DNA of 64,000 nt, from the NCBI GenBank assembly GCA_963668365.1, contig OY764266.1:992001-1056000 (forward strand), read 5' to 3'. The first letter of the stretch is position 1, and each line of letters starts with the position of its first letter. Shown in pieces: positions 18,334 to 26,648 of the stretch. This stretch comes from VXNE01 sp963668365 (GTDB lineage Bacteria > Pseudomonadota > Gammaproteobacteria > Pseudomonadales > Azotimanducaceae). The position numbers and the translations under genes were made by a program. The notes below the pieces were generated by a model. It worked only from the letters and a program-made list of their open reading frames with translations, did not search any database and was not told the origin of the DNA.

Positions 18334-21099
18334 CTAACTCCTTGCCGCGGCCTCGCGCAGCCGGGCGGGGGTCATCGGCAGGTCTCTCACGCGAACGCCC
18401 GCAGCGGCGAATACGGCGTTGGCGAGGGCAGCGGAAACGGGACCCATCGTGGCCTCCCCTGCGCCGAGTGGATCGAGTCCGGGATAGTCCAGGATGACCG
18501 TTTCGATACGTGGGACGTCGCTGAAGCGCAGAATCGGATAGCTGTCCCAATCGATGCTGGTTACCCCTTCGACATCGAAAGCCACCGATTCCTTCATACA
18601 CCAGGACAGGGCTTGTACTGCACCGCCTTCGAGCTGATTGACCAGGCCGTCGGAATCCACCGTCCGCCCTGCGTCGGCGGCGATCCAGACCCGCGAAACC
18701 GCAACTGAAGCGTCGTCGGAAACCGTGGCCTCGACGACGACCGCAACGCAGCATTGGAGGTTCTTGTAACGGGCCATGGCCATGCCGCGCGGGCCCTGTA
18801 GTCCGCCAGACAGGTCGAGCACCGCATCGAGCACCCGTGTGGCCCGGCTGTCGTGGGCCAGGTGTTGCCGACGAATCTGCGCTGGATCGAGGCCGGCGGC
18901 GAAGGCGAGTTCGTCCAGGAAGGACTCGATGGCGAATACGTTCATTTGCGCTCCCAGGCTGCGCAACGAGGAGGTTCGCAGGGGAGAGTTCGCTACCGGG
19001 TGGCTGACAATCTGTTGTCGTGGAAACCGGTACAGCGGTTCGGCGTTCCGGTCCATCCCGGATGACGTGAGTGACCTCGCCACGTCATGGCTAGCCTCGA
19101 ACGGCTGCGCCAGGTGCCAGGCCGCCAGGAGATCTACTCCCGGGTTGGCTGGCGATGGCCGTCCGCCGTGAGGAAAGCTCCAGACATCATGACGCCAATC
19201 CAGTATCCCGCCCGATTTGCTGATGTTCGCCGCCAGATCGATGCGCATCGCGGGACCGTAAGGCTCGAACGCATGCTCGTCTTCGCGACGCCACTGCACG
19301 ACGATCTCGCGTCCGGGCAGAGCGCGGGCGACGAGGGCCGCGTCGAGCGCGGCGTCGTCGGCACCGTTGTGACCGTAGCAGCCCGAACCTTCGACGTGGG
19401 ATACGGTGACGTCATCGAGAGGCATGTCGAGCACACGGGCAAGGACTCCGCGCAGCGGCTCTATGCCTTGGCTGGCGCAGAGAATCTTCAAGCCGCCGTT
19501 GTCGAACCTGGCGGATGCTGCCGAAGGGGCGAGCGAACCGTGCATGATGAAGGGCCGGGAATAGGTGGCCAGCACCTGGCCCTGGTCTGTTACTTGCGAG
19601 TGCCCCGCAGCCGGTGCCTTCGGCTCCGGTTTTCTCCTTGCGAGGGGTTCCCCCTCGCGCTCCCCGGCTGAAGGCTGTTTTCTTGCGAGGGGTTCCCCCT
19701 CGCGCTCCCCGGCTGAAGGCTCCGGCCCGGCCCCGCTCGGCGCCCATGGATCGACCGCCCCGGGTCGCTGGCGCTCCCCGGAGACGTTTGTTCCATGCGA
19801 GGCATCCGCCCTCGCGCTCCCCGAAGAAGGATCGGTGCCATGATGGACCAGGTGTTCGTTGAGCGTTCCGTCGGTTCTGATCTCTCTTTCCTGTCGCCAC
19901 GCCGCGCGCTGGCGCACCCTGTCCGCGAGCGCGCTTGCCGTGTATTCGTCGGGATGCGCCACGGCGATAAAACTGCCATCGACCACGAGTTCTGCCGGCG
20001 ATGCAAGACTGATATCGAGTCGCTCCAGCCGGTGGTTCAGCGACGGTGGCCGCACCACGCGCGCGTACAGGTCACCTCGAAGGTCCTGCACGAACACGTG
20101 GTCGCCGTGTGACTTGCGATCCACATCCGGACGTGGCTGGCGCCCCCGGCCGACGAGGGAGTAGTCCGCCGGGTTCTTTTCGGGCGTCGCCTCGACTATC
20201 TTGAAGTCGAATCTCCCGTGATGCGCGCGCCAATAGTCCATTGGCTGGTTGACGCCGGGCGCCGTGATCTGACCGTCAGCAACGGTCAGGGCATCGGCGG
20301 AAACACCCAGTTCCCGAGCGGCTGCGGACAGCATGAGACGGCGCGCCCAGGCTGCGGCCTGGCGCAGTGCGGCGCCGCTGGATTCCAGCGACATCGATCC
20401 CGCGGTGAACCCTTCGTTGGGTGTCACGCTGGTCTGCGCAGTAACCATGCGGACGCGTTCAACATCGACATCGAGCTCCTCCGCCACGATCAGCCGCAAT
20501 GCCGACAGGATTCCCTGCCCGAGTTCGACCTTGCCGGTCATGGCGAGGATCCGGCCGGGCTCGACGGCAATCCAGCGATCCAGGGATGGCGCGGCCTTGA
20601 GCGGCGACGGCAGCTTCAAGCCTTCCTTGACCGGTGACATCCAGCGCAACGGTTGCGGTGCGTTTTCGGGAACGGCCCCAAGGGCACGCAAGACCCGCGG
20701 ATGGGAACCGCACCGGCAGAGTTGACCATCGAGGGCGTCTTCGATCTCTTTCCGGGACGGTCGCGGATTGCGGCGAAACAGCGCCTCGGCGGCGACGACG
20801 ATGCCGGGCAGGCAGTAGCCGCATTGCGTCGCGTTGGCGGCCACGAGCGTCTGCCGAACGGGCGAGTCGATCCCCGCCGCTGTCTCGATGGAACGACCGC
20901 GCATCTGGATCACCGGTGTCGTGCAGCTATAGACCGGTTCACCGTCGACCAGGACACGGCAGGCCCCGCATTGCTCGGCCATGCATCCCAGCTTCGGTCC
21001 TGGCGTTCCGAGACTGCGAAGCACGTACAACAGCGGCACATCCGGGTTCGCGTCCACGTGGAGGGGCTCGCCGTTGATGACGAAATCGATCAATGGCAT
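18334..21099 (-). CDS. Molybdenum hydroxylase with fused 2Fe-2S domains (isoquinoline 1-oxidoreductase/aldehyde oxidase type)
   Basis: A 921-aa single-chain enzyme. An N-terminal ferredoxin domain (CMAEQCGACRV) and a second 2Fe-2S domain (CGYCLPG, CRCG) span about residues 1-150. A molybdopterin-binding aldehyde oxidase/xanthine dehydrogenase part follows and ends with GLDPLGAGEATMGP, which contains the catalytic Glu. Relatives (IorAB) use separate subunits; here they are fused. ATG 21099 (MPLIDFVINGEPLHV) was chosen on family fit. The linker at about residues 415-490 is made of palindromic repeat units and is absent from usual relatives. It is transcribed against its neighbours and splits yqgE from ruvX. 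Confidence 0.85.
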   Translation of the reverse strand: MPLIDFVINGEPLHVDANPDVPLLYVLRSLGTPGPKLGCMAEQCGACRVLVDGEPVYSCTTPVIQMRGRSIETAAGIDSPVRQTLVAANATQCGYCLPGIVVAAEALFRRNPRPSRKEIEDALDGQLCRCGSHPRVLRALGAVPENAPQPLRWMSPVKEGLKLPSPLKAAPSLDRWIAVEPGRILAMTGKVELGQGILSALRLIVAEELDVDVERVRMVTAQTSVTPNEGFTAGSMSLESSGAALRQAAAWARRLMLSAAARELGVSADALTVADGQITAPGVNQPMDYWRAHHGRFDFKIVEATPEKNPADYSLVGRGRQPRPDVDRKSHGDHVFVQDLRGDLYARVVRPPSLNHRLERLDISLASPAELVVDGSFIAVAHPDEYTASALADRVRQRAAWRQEREIRTDGTLNEHLVHHGTDPSSGSARADASHGTNVSGERQRPGAVDPWAPSGAGPEPSAGEREGEPLARKQPSAGEREGEPLARRKPEPKAPAAGHSQVTDQGQVLATYSRPFIMHGSLAPSAASARFDNGGLKILCASQGIEPLRGVLARVLDMPLDDVTVSHVEGSGCYGHNGADDAALDAALVARALPGREIVVQWRREDEHAFEPYGPAMRIDLAANISKSGGILDWRHDVWSFPHGGRPSPANPGVDLLAAWHLAQPFEASHDVARSLTSSGMDRNAEPLYRFPRQQIVSHPVANSPLRTSSLRSLGAQMNVFAIESFLDELAFAAGLDPAQIRRQHLAHDSRATRVLDAVLDLSGGLQGPRGMAMARYKNLQCCVAVVVEATVSDDASVAVSRVWIAADAGRTVDSDGLVNQLEGGAVQALSWCMKESVAFDVEGVTSIDWDSYPILRFSDVPRIETVILDYPGLDPLGAGEATMGPVSAALANAVFAAAGVRVRDLPMTPARLREAAARS
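19637..19721. repeat. Tandem palindromic coding repeat (two 40-bp copies, 45-bp period)
   Basis: 19637-19676 and 19682-19721 are identical over 40 bp and carry the palindrome GCGAGGGGTTCCCCCTCGC. In the minus-strand gene they encode two 15-residue units, PSAGEREGEPLARKQ and PSAGEREGEPLARRK. A diverged copy at about 19793-19830 keeps the CCTCGCGCTCCCCG core but is read in another frame (SSGSARADASHG). A partial fourth core lies near 19771-19781. All sit in the linker of the molybdenum hydroxylase. Confidence 0.85.
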
Positions 21100-21212
21100 T
21101 GGCGTCGACTCGACGTAGGGATCTGCATGGATTCGGGATACCAGAAACACGCATCGCTGGGCAACCTCTCAGAGCGTATGATCGGCTGCCTGGCATGGAT
21201 GGGTGAAGCCCG

Positions 21213-21596
21213 ATGCCTCACTTGGCGTTCGATTTCGGATTGAAATACATCGGTGTCGCCGTTGCGGAGCGTCGCCACGGCACTGCCACGGCCATTTCCA
21301 CGATGAAGGCCCGCGACGGAATTCCGGTATGGGACCGGTTCGATACATTGGTGCGCGAGTGGCGACCGGAAGGATTCGTTGTCGGACTGCCGCTCAATAT
21401 GGACGACAGCGAGAGCGACATGTCCGAAGCCGCTCGACGTTTCGGCGCCAGGCTGCAACGCCGCTACGACATCGGTGTCGAATTCGTGGATGAGCGACTG
21501 TCGACGTTTGAGGCGGTCCAGCGCGGGGGCAGCCACGAGACAGCCGCGTTGATCATTGCCGAAACCTGGTTGAACTCGTCCAGCGCAACTCGCTGA
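21213..21596 (+). CDS. ruvX: Putative Holliday junction resolvase / pre-16S rRNA nuclease YqgF
   Basis: A 127-aa RNase H-fold YqgF protein. FDFGLKYIGVAVAE at the N-terminus holds the first catalytic Asp, GLPLNMDDSESDMSEAARRF is the conserved central motif, DERLST follows, and the C-terminal SHETAALIIAETWL has Glu where the family usually has Asp. The family processes the 16S rRNA 5' end and is proposed to act on Holliday junctions. It normally follows yqgE; here a molybdenum hydroxylase gene on the other strand lies between them. Confidence 0.9.
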   Translation: MPHLAFDFGLKYIGVAVAERRHGTATAISTMKARDGIPVWDRFDTLVREWRPEGFVVGLPLNMDDSESDMSEAARRFGARLQRRYDIGVEFVDERLSTFEAVQRGGSHETAALIIAETWLNSSSATR

Positions 21597-21661
21597 CCAT
21601 CATCGAGCCAGGAAACGCGCATCACCAATTTGACCTGGCGGGGTGCCTCGTTGTGCGGGGC

Positions 21662-21909
21662 TAGCCCGCATATTGCACCAAGCCGCTTGTTGATAAATTT
21701 AATATTGTTTTGTTTCAGTAGGTTATTTGCGTTTTGCAGAGCTTCTACCGGAAACAAATCACGCTGGCCGCGCCCTCGCTGGTCTTTTGCCCGCAGGCGC
21801 GCACGTGGTCGCTACACCATAAGCGGCGGCTATGCTTCCGCTCCCGAGCACGCGCCTGCGGGCAAAATCCTGCGCGATCATCGCGGCCCTTGGTGCAATA
21901 TGCGGGCTA
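21662..21909. repeat. Second MITE-like element with nested inverted repeats
   Basis: The ends 21662-21682 and 21889-21909 are perfect 21-bp inverted repeats (starting TAGCCCGCATATTGCACC). Nested inside, 21785-21801 and 21851-21867 form a perfect 17-bp inverted repeat around a 49-nt loop. A stretch near 21690-21730 is unusually AT-rich for this genome. No transposase is encoded. TA at both outer ends could be the target duplication. It fills most of the 354-bp gap between ruvX and the small membrane protein; I see nothing else in that gap. Confidence 0.75.
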
Positions 21910-21950
21910 AATTATGCTTCGCCGCTTCGCTGGCAGAAATTGGAATCCGC

Positions 21951-22157
21951 ATGCTGAAGTACATCTACCCTCGCGTCTGGCCCATAGCATTCCTGCTCTT
22001 CGGCCTTCTCGCCGCGACGGGGACGCACATCAACTACAGTCTGGGCCCCCTGAACATTTCATCCCACAACCTGATGTGGTTCATGATGGCGCTCGCGCAC
22101 GCGGATGTGTTCTGGCGCGGTCAGGACGCGTTCCCCGGCCGCGGTGGACACCACTGA
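21951..22157 (+). CDS. Small hypothetical membrane protein (68 aa)
   Basis: ATG 21951 gives 68 aa with two hydrophobic helices (VWPIAFLLFGLLAATGTHI, about 9-27, and NLMWFMMALAHADVFW, about 41-56) and a Gly/His-rich tail. GGAA at 21942-21945 is a fair ribosome binding site. The frame stays open far upstream through the MITE-like element, but the protein-like part begins here. Its promoter probably lies in or at the end of that element. No function is recognised. Confidence 0.55.
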   Translation: MLKYIYPRVWPIAFLLFGLLAATGTHINYSLGPLNISSHNLMWFMMALAHADVFWRGQDAFPGRGGHH

Positions 22158-22199
22158 TCGCACGCCGGGATTCGGTCCGATGGGTGGTGTTGTGCCCGT

Positions 22200-22412
22200 T
22201 TAGCCCGCCGCTATATCGAATCCGGCATCCTCGATGGCGGCTTCCAGTCCGGAGCGGTCGATCATGGATGGATCGAAGTCGATGGCGACAATTCCGGTGT
22301 CGAGGTGCGCCTGTGCCGTGCTGACGCCGGGGCGGCTCGTGAGGATCCTCTGCACACTGGCGACGCAGCCGTCGCATTGCATGCCTTCGATCTCGATCTC
22401 CAGGTGATGCAT
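22200..22412 (-). CDS. copZ: Heavy-metal-associated (CopZ-like) copper chaperone
   Basis: A 70-aa single HMA domain with the metal motif GMQCDGC at about residues 10-16 (MxCxxC), matching soluble copper chaperones that hand Cu(I) to P-type ATPases. It starts 17 bp downstream of the copA stop on the same strand, so it is the last gene of a COX3-copA-copZ run. Confidence 0.82.
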   Translation of the reverse strand: MHHLEIEIEGMQCDGCVASVQRILTSRPGVSTAQAHLDTGIVAIDFDPSMIDRSGLEAAIEDAGFDIAAG

Positions 22413-22428
22413 AACTCCCTCAAGCGAA

Positions 22429-24834
22429 TTACGGTTGCCAACGGCGCAACAGCAGCGAATTTCCGACCACGCTGACGCTGCTGAGAGCCATCGCGGCCGC
22501 CGCGATCGTCGGGCTCAGAAGCCCAAGCGCCGCCAGCGGAATACAGACCACATTGTAGGCGAAGGCCCAGAACAGGTTCTGCTTGATCTTGCGAAATGTC
22601 GCGCGACTTGCGCTGATGGCACCGGCGACCATGCGCGGATCCGACCGCATGAGGGTCACCCCCGCGGTTTCCATGGCGATGTCCGTGCCCGCGCCCAGGG
22701 CGAACCCCACATTTGCCGACGCCAGCGCCGGCGCGTCGTTGATACCGTCTCCAACCATGCCGACAATCCGTCCGCCAGCCGTCATTTCCTCGAGGATCCG
22801 TGCCTTCTGGTCCGGTCGTACGCCGCCCTCGGCGTCGTTGATTCCCACCGATTCGGCAACGCGCCGGACTACGGTCTCAGAATCGCCTGACAGCACGGTT
22901 GCGCGCACGCCGATGTCGCGCAGCGCATCGATCGCAGCCGGGGCGGTGTCTCTTACGGGGTCATCGATGCCGATGAGACCGAGCAGACGGCCGGATTCGG
23001 CGACGAAAACGACAGTGGTGCCTTCGCGCTCCCAGTCCCGCGCCCTCGCGCGTGAAGCGGCGTCGATGGCGACGTGCTCTGCGATGAACTCCGCGTTGCC
23101 GAGGCAGGTGAGCGTCCCGTTCACGATGCCGCGCGCGCCCGAGCCGGGCACGGCCTCGAATTCGCGCAATGGCAGCATCGTCAGTCCGACCTCGCTTGCA
23201 TGTTCCGTGATCGCGCGCGCCAGCGGGTGCTCACTGCCCTGCTGAACGGAAGCGGCGACGGTCAACAGGTGCTGGTCGTCGCCAGTCCCCGCAAATGTTC
23301 GCGCGACGCGGGGTCGACCCTCGGTCAGCGTGCCGGTCTTGTCGAATATGACCGTGTCGATGTGGTGCGCCTGCTCGAGGGCATCCACATCCTTGATCAG
23401 GATGCCAGCGCGCGCGGCCGCCCCGGTGCCGGTCATGATCGCGGTGGGCGTCGCCAGGCCCAGGGCGCAGGGACAGGCAATGACGAGCACGGACACCGCG
23501 GCGATGAGTGATTGCTCCGCATCGCCGGAGACGGCGATCCAGGCAACGAAGGTGCCGAGCGCGATGACGATGACGGTGGGGACGAAGACCGCGCTGATCC
23601 TGTCTACCAGGCGTTGCACGGCAGCCTTGCCCGCCTGCGCGTTTTCCACCAGGCGCACGATCCGCGCGAGCGTGGAGTCCTCGCCCACGGTGGTCGCTCG
23701 CACCTTCAGCAAGCCGGCGCCGTTGATGGCGCCGCCGGTGACGGTATCGCCGGCGGTCTTTGGCACGGGCACGCTTTCTCCGGTGACCAGGGATTCATCG
23801 ACATCGCTGGCGCCGTCCACGACCTCGCCATCCACCGGAATCCGCTCTCCGGGACGCACGACCACCATGTCGCCGCTGTCCACTCGAGCTATGCCGGTCT
23901 CCACTATCGTCCCGTCGGCCTGTTCCACGCGCACCGTCGGCGGCCGCAGTTCCATCAGCGCGCGAATCGCTCTCGTCGTGCCGCGTTTCGCCCTGTTTTC
24001 CAGGTATTTGCCAAGCAGCACCAGGGTGATGATGACCGCGGACGCTTCGAAGTAGAGCTGGCCGCCAGCTTCCTCGCCGAGGGTCTGGAGCAGGTACCAG
24101 CTGAATCCATACGCGGCGGTCGTGCCGAGAACCACGAGCACGTCCATGTTCGCCGATCCGCCGCGCAGGGCATTGAACGCGCCGCGGTAGAAACGCGCGC
24201 CTATGACGAACTGTATCGGTGTCGCTATCAGGACTTCGAACGCGGGCATCACGTGCAGGTCCTCGTAGCCGAGTACCTGGAACAACATGCCGAGGACGAG
24301 TGGCGTGGTGAGTGCCGCGGAAAGGACGACGATACGCCGCTCGTTGGCGGCCTTTGCCTCGTCGAGTTGGACTTGCGCCTCTGGCTCGGCAGGATCGAAG
24401 TCGGCGGAATATCCGGCCCGCCGCAACGCGGTCGCCACGTCTTCTGACCGTACCTGGCGCCTGATGATGTCGATGTTCGCGCGTTCCGCCACGAGGTTCA
24501 CGCTCGCTTCAAGCACGCCGGGGATGCGGCGCAGCGCCTTCTCCACTCGCGTTGCGCAGGCGGCGCAGGTCATGCCCCCGACCGCGAACGCCATGCTGTC
24601 CCGCCCAATGGAAAAACCGGCGCCATTCACGGCGTCGGCGAGCGTCTCGACACCCGTCGCGCTGGTCTCGATCTCGAGCGATGCCCGTTCCAGGGCGAGG
24701 TTCACCGTGACATCGCGAACGCCCGACACCCGGGAGAGCGCCTTCTCCAGGCGGGTGACGCAGGCGGCGCAGGTCATGCCTTCGATATCGAGTTCGAGCC
24801 GTTCGATATCGCGAATTGCCACGACGTTACCCAT
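22429..24834 (-). CDS. copA: Cu(I)-exporting P1B-type ATPase
   Basis: An 801-aa copper P-type ATPase. It has two N-terminal HMA domains, each with GMTCAAC (about residues 19-25 and 88-94), the transmembrane CPC in VIACPCALGLATPT, the phosphorylation motif DKTGTLTEG and the hinge GDGINDAP. It exports Cu(I) from the cytoplasm or loads periplasmic cuproenzymes. ATG 24834 (MGNVVAIRDIERLELD) begins just before HMA1; the frame stays open upstream over the COX3 gene, but that part does not resemble the family. The neighbouring cytochrome oxidase subunit suggests a role in copper supply to an oxidase. Confidence 0.93.
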   Translation of the reverse strand: MGNVVAIRDIERLELDIEGMTCAACVTRLEKALSRVSGVRDVTVNLALERASLEIETSATGVETLADAVNGAGFSIGRDSMAFAVGGMTCAACATRVEKALRRIPGVLEASVNLVAERANIDIIRRQVRSEDVATALRRAGYSADFDPAEPEAQVQLDEAKAANERRIVVLSAALTTPLVLGMLFQVLGYEDLHVMPAFEVLIATPIQFVIGARFYRGAFNALRGGSANMDVLVVLGTTAAYGFSWYLLQTLGEEAGGQLYFEASAVIITLVLLGKYLENRAKRGTTRAIRALMELRPPTVRVEQADGTIVETGIARVDSGDMVVVRPGERIPVDGEVVDGASDVDESLVTGESVPVPKTAGDTVTGGAINGAGLLKVRATTVGEDSTLARIVRLVENAQAGKAAVQRLVDRISAVFVPTVIVIALGTFVAWIAVSGDAEQSLIAAVSVLVIACPCALGLATPTAIMTGTGAAARAGILIKDVDALEQAHHIDTVIFDKTGTLTEGRPRVARTFAGTGDDQHLLTVAASVQQGSEHPLARAITEHASEVGLTMLPLREFEAVPGSGARGIVNGTLTCLGNAEFIAEHVAIDAASRARARDWEREGTTVVFVAESGRLLGLIGIDDPVRDTAPAAIDALRDIGVRATVLSGDSETVVRRVAESVGINDAEGGVRPDQKARILEEMTAGGRIVGMVGDGINDAPALASANVGFALGAGTDIAMETAGVTLMRSDPRMVAGAISASRATFRKIKQNLFWAFAYNVVCIPLAALGLLSPTIAAAAMALSSVSVVGNSLLLRRWQP

Positions 24835-24851
24835 GTCGCGTTCCGTTGTTG

Positions 24852-25523
24852 TCAGGTGTTCAGGAGCATCGCGAACATGCCCAGCCAGACCAGGAGCAGG
24901 AAGTGCCAGTACATCGCGCAAAGATCCACGCTGACCCGCGCGTCGCGGATATCGGCGGTCCGATACATTCGGTGCGCCGCGCGCCACCATGCGAACAGTC
25001 CGCCGAGGAGATGTACGGCATGTACGCCGGTGAGGACGAAGAAGAATCCGTTGGCGGGATTGGTTTGGGCGTAATATCCGAGGTCGACGACCTGGTGCCA
25101 CACGACCAACTGGCCGATGAGGAATACGATCGTCAATGCGCCGGCGACGAGGAATGCGGTTCGACCGCGCACGACATCGCTTCGGGCGACGGCGGCACGT
25201 GCCCGTTCGAAAGCGACGCTGGCGACAATGAGTACGCAGGAATTGAACCAGAGTAGCGTTGGTTCGGGCATTGCGACCCAATCCGTCGAGAACTCGAGGC
25301 GCATGTGGTACGCGGCGATGAACAGTGAGAACAGAACGCCGACGACTGCCAGAAAGATCACCAGCGCGACCTTCCTGTTGTGCGCCGTGAATCCGCCGGT
25401 GCGCAATTGCGCCACACCCGTCCGGTCTGGCAACCAGGGTTTCTCCGTCAACTTGGCAAAAAGGCCCACGTCGAGATGCCTCGCATGCATGAGTGTCTTG
25501 GGAATTGTACTCCCGGTGTCCAT
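24852..25523 (-). CDS. Cytochrome c oxidase subunit III-like protein
   Basis: A 223-aa protein with five hydrophobic helices and the subunit III signature FFFVLTGVHAVHLLGGLFAW at about residues 158-177. It is related to heme-copper oxidase subunit III and the NorE-like family. No subunit I or II is in the window. The start is uncertain: ATG 25523 or ATG 25490 (MHARHLDVGLF), neither with a good ribosome binding site. The stop lies 17 bp before copA, so the two are probably co-transcribed. Confidence 0.82.
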   Translation of the reverse strand: MDTGSTIPKTLMHARHLDVGLFAKLTEKPWLPDRTGVAQLRTGGFTAHNRKVALVIFLAVVGVLFSLFIAAYHMRLEFSTDWVAMPEPTLLWFNSCVLIVASVAFERARAAVARSDVVRGRTAFLVAGALTIVFLIGQLVVWHQVVDLGYYAQTNPANGFFFVLTGVHAVHLLGGLFAWWRAAHRMYRTADIRDARVSVDLCAMYWHFLLLVWLGMFAMLLNT

Positions 25524-25559
25524 CCCGCTGGGAACAAGGCTGCATGACGCGTTGCACTG

Positions 25560-26576
25560 ATGGATGCCAAAGAACTACCGCCTTTTCCCGGACCGCCACT
25601 GACGGTCGCGGTGAGCGAATGCCTTACGGGTGCCCATGTCAGGTACGACGGCGGCGACAAACGCGAGGCGCTGCCGCACGCGGCGCTCGATGGCCTGTAC
25701 GTGTTTCGGGGCATATGCCCGGAAGTGGGCATCGGCCTTGGCGTGCCGCGGGATCCGATTCGCCTGGTGGGCGATCCCGATGCGCCCCGGGCGAGGGTGT
25801 TCGGAGACGAATCGGGCGGTTCCGGGTCGCCGACCGACGTGACGGCCCAATTGCGCGCCTATGCGGACAGCCAGTTGCCGGCGCTCGATGAGGTCGATGG
25901 CTACGTCTTCATGCAGAGATCGCCAAGCTGCGGGCTAAGCGGTGTCGAATTGTTCAATGGCAACACCCTGGGCGAGGCTCGCGGCGTGTACGCGGCGCAG
26001 GTCTTGCGCAGACTGCCCGCGCTGCCTGTGGTGGAGGGCGGGCAGCTATTCGATCCCGCGGCAGGCGCGAACTTCGTGTTGCGTACCCTCGTCTACGCGC
26101 ATTGGCGGCGAACCAACGCCCAGGGTATGACCGCCGCGAGACTCATCGCCTTTCACACCGCGTACAAGTACCTGGTGATGGCGCACGACGTGCCGGCCTA
26201 CCGGCAGCTCGGGAATTCTCTCTCTGACCTTTCCGGTGCCGCGGACAGTGTGGCCGAGCCTTACATTCGCGATTTGCTGCGCGCGCTATCGCGGCCCGCT
26301 TCCCGGGCTGGCCACACCAATGTGCTGGCGCATTTGCAGGGATACGTCGCACGCGGAGTCGGTGACAGGAAAGAACTCGCGGGTCTGGTTGACGCCTATC
26401 GGCGGGGCCGCGTCCCGCTGACGGTGCCGATGTCGCTTCTGCGCAGGCGTTTGCTTGAATCTGGCGCCACCTATGCGTTGAACCAGGCGTATTTGCGATC
26501 CGACCTGTGGGCCGCTGTGGACGGCGCTTACAATAGGTTGCAAGAGGCTCGCCATGTCCGCGCGCCGAACCTGTAG
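25560..26576 (+). CDS. DUF523-DUF1722 fusion protein (YbgA-like)
   Basis: A 338-aa two-domain protein. The N-terminal DUF523 (about 12-165) has its three conserved cysteines in SECLTG, GICPEVG and RSPSCGLSG. In the related thiouracil desulfurase TudS these bind a 4Fe-4S cluster. The C-terminal DUF1722 (about 190-325) has FHTAYKYLVMAHD and a conserved helical region like E. coli YbgA. A role in sulfur removal from modified nucleobases is possible but inferred. It is divergent from the COX3 gene, with 36 bp between starts. Confidence 0.85.
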   Translation: MDAKELPPFPGPPLTVAVSECLTGAHVRYDGGDKREALPHAALDGLYVFRGICPEVGIGLGVPRDPIRLVGDPDAPRARVFGDESGGSGSPTDVTAQLRAYADSQLPALDEVDGYVFMQRSPSCGLSGVELFNGNTLGEARGVYAAQVLRRLPALPVVEGGQLFDPAAGANFVLRTLVYAHWRRTNAQGMTAARLIAFHTAYKYLVMAHDVPAYRQLGNSLSDLSGAADSVAEPYIRDLLRALSRPASRAGHTNVLAHLQGYVARGVGDRKELAGLVDAYRRGRVPLTVPMSLLRRRLLESGATYALNQAYLRSDLWAAVDGAYNRLQEARHVRAPNL

Positions 26577-26648
26577 GGTGACACGTTGGGACGCGGGGAA
26601 ACGGCGGGCGGCCGGCTTCAGGGTTCTTGTCGTAACAACAACGCTTAG

